This document shows, piece by piece, positions 51,807 through 56,021 of a stretch of 56,021 nucleotides of DNA (its first letter is position 1; each line of letters starts with the position of its first letter). The DNA comes from Chloroflexota bacterium (lineage in GTDB: Bacteria; Chloroflexota; Anaerolineae; CG2-30-64-16). The stretch lies in assembly GCA_016876015.1 (NCBI GenBank), contig VGOD01000012.1:1-56021 (forward strand), read 5' to 3'. Under the pieces are notes generated by a model. The model was given only the letters and a program-made list of their open reading frames with translations. It searched no databases and had not been told where the DNA came from. A program made the position numbers and the translations under genes.

Positions 51807-54359
51807 ATGTTCGACACACTCCTGGCTTTACCCCTCCTCCTGCCCCTGACCGCCGCGGCCCTGGCCGCGGCCTACGGCCATCCCGCGCTCAACCGCCGGC
51901 TGACCATCACCCAGGCCGCCTGGCTGCTGGCGAGCCTGCCGCTGGCCGCGTTCGCCTTCTTCCTCAGTCGGCTGCCCGCCATCGCCGGAGGGAATGCACT
52001 GACCCTGGCTGTAGACTGGATGCCGTCGCTAGGGATGAACGCCAGCCTCTATCTGGACAACCTGAGCGCGCTCTTCCTGCTGCTGGTGTCGGGCATCGGC
52101 ACCCTGGTGGTCATCTACAGCGGGTATTATTTCAAGACCACGACGGACGAAAAAGGGACGCGGATGAACGCGGATGAACGCGGAGAAGAAGAACAATCCG
52201 CGCCTGTCCGCGCTCGTCCGCGTCCGATTTCCAGCGTGCCCAACGAGGACTGGCGTTTCCTGGCCTACCTGTTCCTCTTCATGACCATGATGCTCGGCGT
52301 GCTGCTGGCCGGCGACGTCATCACCCTGTTCGTCTTTTGGGAAGGCACCAGCCTGACCTCGTTCCTGCTGATCGCGTACAAATACAAAGATGAAGCCGCG
52401 CGGCGGGGCGCGTTCAAATCGCTGTTCATCACCGGCGGCGGCGGGATCGCGCTGCTGGGGGGGCTGCTCTTCGTCGGCTCGGTCGCGGGCGGGATGGACT
52501 ACACCACCATCTTGCGCAGCGGGGACGTGCTGCGGGGCAGCCCACTCTACGGTGTGATGCTGAGCCTGGTGGCGTTCGGCGCGTTCACCAAGAGCGCGCA
52601 GGCGCCGGCGCACATCTGGCTGCCCGACGCGATGACCGCGCCCACCCCCGCCAGCGCCTATCTGCACTCCGCGACGATGGTCAAGGCCGGCATCTACCTG
52701 CTGGCGCGCATGAACCCCGCGCTGGGCGAGACCGACGCCTGGTTCTGGCTGCTCACCGGCTTCGGGCTGATCACCATGCTGACCGGCGCCTATCTGGGCC
52801 TCAAGCAAAACGACCTCAAGGCGCTGCTGGCCTATTCCACCGTCAGCCAGCTCGGCGTGCTGGTGATGCTCATCGGCAGCGACACCTCGGCCGCGTTCAA
52901 GGCGCTGGTGATCAGCGTCATCGCCCACGCGCTCTACAAGTCGGCGCTGTTCCTGGTCGCCGGCATCGTGGATCACGAGGCGGGGACGCGCGATCTGCGC
53001 CGGCTGGGTGGGCTGCGCCGCGCCATGCCGTGGACCTGCCGGGTCGGGATGGTGGCCGCGCTCTCCATGGCCGGCCTGCCGCCCATGTTCGGCTTCCTGG
53101 CCAAGGAGACGCTGCTGGCCTCGGTGACGCACCCCAGCATCCCGTTCGCCGGCAGCGCCTTCCTCTCGGCCGCCACCGTGGCCGCGGGCGCGCTGATCCT
53201 GGCCCAGGCCGGCACGTTGATCTGGGACACCTTCTTCGGCCGGCCGCGCGACCCCCATGTCCACGCGCACGAGGCGCCAGCCTGGATGATCGCCATGCCG
53301 GCGGTCCCTGCGCTGCTGTCGCTGGCGTTGGGCTTGCTGCCCGAGCCGCAGGACCTGGCCGCCTTTCTGGCGAACGCGGCCGCGGCCGCCTACGGCGACA
53401 AGGTCAAGGTGTCGCTGGCGTTGTGGGCCGGCATCACCCCGCCGCTGATCCTGAGCATCGTGGCGGTGTCGCTGGGCCTCACCCTGTGGGCGTTCCGGGG
53501 CCGCGTACGGGCGCTGCAACAGCGCGTGCCCGAGGCCATCAGCTTCGACGCCCTGCACGCCGGCGCTCTACGGCTCCTGGATGGCGGCGCGTATCTGGCG
53601 ACCCGCACCCAATCGGGCCAGCTCCGCCGCTACCTGGCGACCATGCTGGTCAGCCTGGTCGTGTTGATGCTGCTCTTCGGCCGGATAGACCTGACAGGTT
53701 TGCGAAACCTGTCAGGTCTGCGCCTGGACGAGCTGTCCATCCTGCGCGTCTTCACCCTGGCGCTGGCCGCGGCGGCGGCCGCCCTCAGCATCACGTTGCG
53801 CCGCGACTTCAACGCCATCCTGGCGCTCGGCGCGTCGGGCTTGAGCGTGGCCGTGATCATGGTGCTGGAGCCGGCCCCCGACGTGGCGCTGGTGCAGGTG
53901 GTGGTGGACATCCTCAGCGTGGTGATCCTGGTGCTGGCGCTGAGCAGCCTGCCGCGCGCACAGCGCCGGCGTGCCTGGGAGCTGACCTTCAAGCAAAGTC
54001 GCTGGGGGGTGGTGCGCGATGTGCTCATCGCGGCCGCGGGCGGGTTCGCCGTGGCGCTTCTGGCCTTCGTCGGCCTGACCTCGCGCCCGCGGGAGAGCGT
54101 CGTCACGCCGTTCTACGAAGCCAACGCCAAGCCCCTCACCGGCGCGGCCGACATCGTCGGCGCGGTCGTGGTGGACTTCCGCGGCTTCGATACACTCATC
54201 GAGATCGCCGTCTTCGGCCTGGCCGGGATCGGAGTCTACACGCTGCTGCGGTATGCGGCGCGCGGAACGGGGGAAACAAGGAAACAAGGAAACAGGGAAA
54301 CAAGGAAACAAGGAAACAGGGAGACAAGGAAACAAGGAAACAGGGAAACAAGGAGATGA
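51807..54359 (+). CDS. mrpA: Mrp-type antiporter subunit A (MrpA/MnhA-like)
   Basis: The 850-residue subunit has a NuoL/MrpA-type core with FTKSAQAPAHIWLPDAMTAP and ASAYLHSATMVKAGIYLLAR, the quinone-antiporter family motifs with conserved lysines, and a C-terminal MbhD/MrpB-like extension (about 640-800). It exchanges Na+ for H+ as part of a multisubunit complex. Three repeats enter the frame: residues about 110-143 (52139-52233), DLTGLRNLSGL (53688-53718) and the tail ETRKQGNR, which repeats several times (54271-54358). I prefer ATG 51807 to GTG 51804. mrpB follows. Confidence 0.9.
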   Translation: MFDTLLALPLLLPLTAAALAAAYGHPALNRRLTITQAAWLLASLPLAAFAFFLSRLPAIAGGNALTLAVDWMPSLGMNASLYLDNLSALFLLLVSGIGTLVVIYSGYYFKTTTDEKGTRMNADERGEEEQSAPVRARPRPISSVPNEDWRFLAYLFLFMTMMLGVLLAGDVITLFVFWEGTSLTSFLLIAYKYKDEAARRGAFKSLFITGGGGIALLGGLLFVGSVAGGMDYTTILRSGDVLRGSPLYGVMLSLVAFGAFTKSAQAPAHIWLPDAMTAPTPASAYLHSATMVKAGIYLLARMNPALGETDAWFWLLTGFGLITMLTGAYLGLKQNDLKALLAYSTVSQLGVLVMLIGSDTSAAFKALVISVIAHALYKSALFLVAGIVDHEAGTRDLRRLGGLRRAMPWTCRVGMVAALSMAGLPPMFGFLAKETLLASVTHPSIPFAGSAFLSAATVAAGALILAQAGTLIWDTFFGRPRDPHVHAHEAPAWMIAMPAVPALLSLALGLLPEPQDLAAFLANAAAAAYGDKVKVSLALWAGITPPLILSIVAVSLGLTLWAFRGRVRALQQRVPEAISFDALHAGALRLLDGGAYLATRTQSGQLRRYLATMLVSLVVLMLLFGRIDLTGLRNLSGLRLDELSILRVFTLALAAAAAALSITLRRDFNAILALGASGLSVAVIMVLEPAPDVALVQVVVDILSVVILVLALSSLPRAQRRRAWELTFKQSRWGVVRDVLIAAAGGFAVALLAFVGLTSRPRESVVTPFYEANAKPLTGAADIVGAVVVDFRGFDTLIEIAVFGLAGIGVYTLLRYAARGTGETRKQGNRETRKQGNRETRKQGNRETRR
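52139..52233. repeat. In-frame short-unit inverted array inside mrpA
   Basis: GACGCGGATGAACGCGGATG units on the left, and TCCGCGCCTGTCCGCG-type complement on the right. They encode about 30 polar residues (GTRMNADERGEEEQSAPVRA, then RPRPIS) between two membrane helices. Confidence 0.8.
53688..53718. repeat. Perfect 14-bp inverted repeat inside mrpA
   Basis: GACCTGACAGGTTT, loop GCG, AAACCTGTCAGGTC. It encodes DLTGLRNLSGL in frame between hydrophobic segments. Confidence 0.88.
54271..54358. repeat. 8-bp tandem array at the mrpA 3' end
   Basis: Units GAAACAAG, GAAACAGG and similar, repeated about eleven times. They encode an eight-residue period (ETRKQGNR) at the MrpA C-terminus. Confidence 0.88.
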
Positions 54360-54378
54360 GGCGCAGGAGGATGACGCG

Positions 54379-54425
54379 CAGCACGCAATACGCAATACGC
54401 AATACGCAGTACGCAATCACGAATA
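54379..54425. repeat. 7-bp array ACGCAAT between mrpA and mrpB
   Basis: ACGCAATACGCAATACGCAA followed by TACGCAGTACGCAATC. The same unit recurs at 41446-41480 and 55855-55917. Confidence 0.85.
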
Positions 54426-54459
54426 CGGCCTGGGCGACGAGTCGCATGACCGCCGGATC

Positions 54460-54918
54460 ATGGGCATCGGTGGGACGCAGCCGTCGCCGTTCGTGCGCGC
54501 GCTGGCGCGCATCTTGCTGCCGACGATGCTGATCCTGGGCGCGGTGCAGATGATGTACGGCCACGACCAGGCCGGCGACGGCTTCACCGCGGGCGTCATC
54601 ATCAGCCTGGCGATCGCCTTCTGGTACGTGGTGTTCGGCTACGAGGAGACGCGGCGCCAGTTGCCGTGGCTGCGCCCCTTCAGCCTGATCGGCGCGGGGC
54701 TGCTGCTGGTGATCCTGGACGCCTCGTTGGCCGCCGTGTTGACCGGCTCCTTCTTCGCCAACCTGGATTACGGGGCCATGCTCGGCCTGCCGCTGCCCAA
54801 GGGCTTTACCCTTAGCACGTCGTTCATCTTCGAGGTCGCCATCTGTCTGACGGTGCTCGGCGGCGCCTCCATGACGCTCGCCGCGTTGGGGCATCCGAAG
54901 GATGCGGCGGAAGCGTGA
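54460..54918 (+). CDS. mrpB: Mrp-type antiporter subunit B (MrpB/MnhB-like)
   Basis: The 152-residue membrane protein has the MrpB pattern LPTMLILGAVQMMYGHDQAG, then GDGFTAGVIISLAIAFWYVV and four hydrophobic segments. The frame is open far upstream through the repeat arrays, so the start is unsure; I take ATG 54460, which gives a normal length, though no Shine-Dalgarno is seen. It follows mrpA and is separated from mrpC by the GxxExxY cassette. Confidence 0.85.
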   Translation: MGIGGTQPSPFVRALARILLPTMLILGAVQMMYGHDQAGDGFTAGVIISLAIAFWYVVFGYEETRRQLPWLRPFSLIGAGLLLVILDASLAAVLTGSFFANLDYGAMLGLPLPKGFTLSTSFIFEVAICLTVLGGASMTLAALGHPKDAAEA

Positions 54919-54974
54919 CTCACACCAAGACACAAAGGCACAAAGAGAATACGGTCTTTGTGTCTTGGTGTGAG
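54919..54974. repeat. Perfect 19-bp hairpin directly after mrpB (left flank of cassette)
   Basis: CTCACACCAAGACACAAAG and CTTTGTGTCTTGGTGTGAG pair perfectly around an 18-base loop. It begins on the base after the mrpB stop codon and ends in GAGACCC, 18 bases before the next ATG. The arms consist of heptamer-like CACAAAG units. Confidence 0.9.
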
Positions 54975-54991
54975 ACCCGCAAGGATCAACC

Positions 54992-55375
54992 ATGAACGAG
55001 AACGAGATCAGCAGGATCATTGTGGATTGCGCTGTTCGTCTACACATGGCACTTGGCCCCGGATTGCTGGAGACAGTCTATGAAGCGTTGCTTGCCCACG
55101 ACCTGCAAGAGGCGGGTCTGGCGGTCAGGCGCCAGGTGGCGATCCCGATCAAGTTCCATGGTATGCAATTCGATGAAGGTTTTCGGGCTGACTTGATCGT
55201 CGAAGACAAGGTCATTGTTGAACTGAAGTCCGTGGAAAGCTTGAACAATGCGCACAAGAAGCAGGTTCTCACCTACCTCAAGCTCACAGGCATGAAGTTG
55301 GGGTTCTTGCTTAACTTCGGCGAGGCGGTCATGAAGAATGGAATCCACCGCATCATCAACGGAACCATCGAGTAG
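54992..55375 (+). CDS. GxxExxY protein (PD-(D/E)xK nuclease-fold family)
   Basis: The 127-residue soluble protein has the defining motif GLLETVY (about 24-30) and a nuclease-fold core: FRADLIVEDKVIVELKSVES (Asp, then Glu-x-Lys). This is the TIGR04256/PDDEXK_3-type family, whose function is unknown. It is placed between mrpB and mrpC, genes of a membrane complex with which it has no evident link, and flanked by matching hairpins on both sides. GCAAGGA precedes the start. I regard it as an inserted cassette, possibly mobile, that left the host operon readable. Confidence 0.9.
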   Translation: MNENEISRIIVDCAVRLHMALGPGLLETVYEALLAHDLQEAGLAVRRQVAIPIKFHGMQFDEGFRADLIVEDKVIVELKSVESLNNAHKKQVLTYLKLTGMKLGFLLNFGEAVMKNGIHRIINGTIE

Positions 55376-55378
55376 AGG

Positions 55379-55431
55379 CTCACACAGAGGCACAAGAAAG
55401 GCATCTCTGTGCCTTTGTGTCTTTGTGTGAG
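55379..55431. repeat. Imperfect hairpin after the GxxExxY gene (right flank of cassette)
   Basis: CTCACACAGAGGCACAAG-like arm and CTTTGTGTCTTTGTGTGAG arm, with an inner AAAGGCA/TGCCTTT stem. It ends in GAGAACCC and a ribosome-binding signal (AGAGGAAG) seven or so bases before mrpC, like the left copy. The copies share both ends. Confidence 0.88.
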
Positions 55432-55445
55432 AACCCAGAGGAAGC

Positions 55446-55778
55446 ATGGACCTGCTGAAAGCACTTGCCATCGGCGCGATGTTCGGCATCGGCGTCTTCC
55501 AGATGTTGCGCCGCAACGTGATCCGCTCGACCATCGGGCTGATCATCATCTCCAACGCGGTGAACCTGTTCCTGCTGTCCACCGGCGCGTACCAGGGCGC
55601 GGTCGCCGCCTACGCCAACGTGACCGGCCAGCGCAGCGACGCGCTGCCCCAGGCGCTGGTGCTGACGGCCATCGTGATCAGCATGGCCGGCTTCTCGCTG
55701 GTGCTGGCGTTGCTGTACGTGCTCTCGACGCGCTATCAGACGGCGGATTCGGATGAGATTGCGGAGTTGCGGAACTAA
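55446..55778 (+). CDS. mrpC: Mrp-type antiporter subunit C (MrpC/NuoK-like)
   Basis: The 110-residue protein has three hydrophobic helices with the NuoK/MrpC pattern MLRRNVIRSTIGLIIISNAV and GQRSDALPQALVLTAIVISM. It is part of the ion-translocating module. AGAGGAAGC precedes the ATG. It follows the right cassette hairpin, so it was probably next to mrpB before the insertion. Length matches the family. Confidence 0.92.
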   Translation: MDLLKALAIGAMFGIGVFQMLRRNVIRSTIGLIIISNAVNLFLLSTGAYQGAVAAYANVTGQRSDALPQALVLTAIVISMAGFSLVLALLYVLSTRYQTADSDEIAELRN

Positions 55779-55779
55779 C

Positions 55780-55917
55780 GGACGATGGACGACCGACGAC
55801 CGACGACGGACGACGAAGGACGAACGACGGCGGATGGATGAATGCGCCCTTTACGCCATACGCAATACGCAATACGCAGTACGCAATACGCAGTACGCAA
55901 TACGTAATACGTAACAG
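55780..55917. repeat. Two arrays between mrpC and mrpG
   Basis: First a GACGACCGACGACGGACGAC-type array (55780-55835), then 7-bp ACGCAAT/ACGCAGT units (55855-55917). They fill the gap to the next Mrp gene. No gene is seen. Confidence 0.8.
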
Positions 55918-55928
55918 AACTCAAAGCC

Positions 55929-56021
55929 ATGCAACCCTTTTTCCAACTCATCGCCATCCTCGCCGTCCTCACCGGCACGGCGTTTTCGCTCTTGGGCGTG
56001 CTGGGGTTCATCCGCCTGCCC
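55929..56021 (+). CDS. mrpG: Mrp-type antiporter subunit G (MrpG/MnhG-like), partial
   Basis: The frame runs off the window end after 31 residues: a hydrophobic helix (LIAILAVLTGTAFSLLGVLG) followed by FIRLP. The order of a helix, a short Gly-rich turn and the LGFIRLP pattern is that of the start of MrpG. The canonical order would put D, E and F first, so these genes are elsewhere or later. Confidence 0.65.
   Translation, partial: MQPFFQLIAILAVLTGTAFSLLGVLGFIRLP

Noticed and set aside
54271..54425. Possible CRISPR array from regular repeats
   Set aside because: Units are 7-8 bp with no unique spacers, and no cas gene is present.

Overview
The window is GC-rich bacterial DNA, almost fully coding. 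The gene style suggests a member of the Chloroflexota, perhaps an Anaerolineae relative: lipoproteins with Thr/Pro-rich linkers, several ABC importers, HflK/HflC and slipin-like SPFH proteins, a HemY/HemH heme cluster with an AhbD-like radical SAM enzyme, and many short tandem or palindromic repeats between genes. This taxonomic guess is inference; no rRNA or other marker gene is present.

Layout. 1-2.3 kb: end of an importer operon (tail of a probable binding protein, then OppB/OppC-type permeases), followed by a cytochrome c lipoprotein and a second lipoprotein. 3.3-7.2 kb: a TIM-barrel protein (possible CbiR), a 14-TM drug exporter and a B12-binding-type radical SAM protein. 7.3-12.6 kb: a small protein, a 1012-residue secreted protein, a PIG-L deacetylase and an alpha/beta-hydrolase lipoprotein. 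12.6-14.6 kb: a decayed zone with a possible structured RNA and broken remnants (membrane protein, VWA, WGR, IS transposase). 14.6-17.4 kb: HflC, HflK and a broken slipin. 17.7-24.9 kb (minus): one operon with binding protein, two permeases, MalK-type ATPase, GH13_18 phosphorylase and glycosyltransferase, consistent with glucosylglycerate or sucrose-type sugar uptake and turnover. 25.1-29.7 kb: universal stress protein, truncated stress protein, two response regulators, a histidine kinase and the tail of a P-type ATPase. 29.7-34.7 kb: a Type IIG-like restriction-modification enzyme, a STAS protein, an unknown protein and a small two-gene pair. 34.8-38.2 kb: phytoene-desaturase-like oxidoreductase, PsiE-like protein, cation/proton antiporter. 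38.3-43.0 kb: regulator, AhbD-like radical SAM enzyme, ferrochelatase and HemY-type oxidase, a heme operon. 43.1-47.5 kb: a second peptide-type importer and a membrane protein. 47.5-51.3 kb (minus): a ferric iron importer behind a Fur-box-like palindrome. 51.5 kb: an 82-codon remnant of a second Type IIG enzyme. 51.8 kb to the end: Mrp antiporter genes A, B, C and start of G, interrupted by a GxxExxY nuclease-fold gene between two matching hairpins.

The most unusual theme is the repeats. At least five palindrome families and several short-unit arrays lie at operon borders, extend reading frames at their 3' ends (hemH, hemY, mrpA), form an N-terminus (a DppC permease) or sit inside essential-looking genes in frame (mrpA, hemH, hemY, the phytoene-desaturase-like gene). 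The GxxExxY cassette in the mrp operon, the Type IIG micro-remnant that kept its promoter, and the heme operon pairing HemY and HemH with an AhbD-like enzyme are the best leads.
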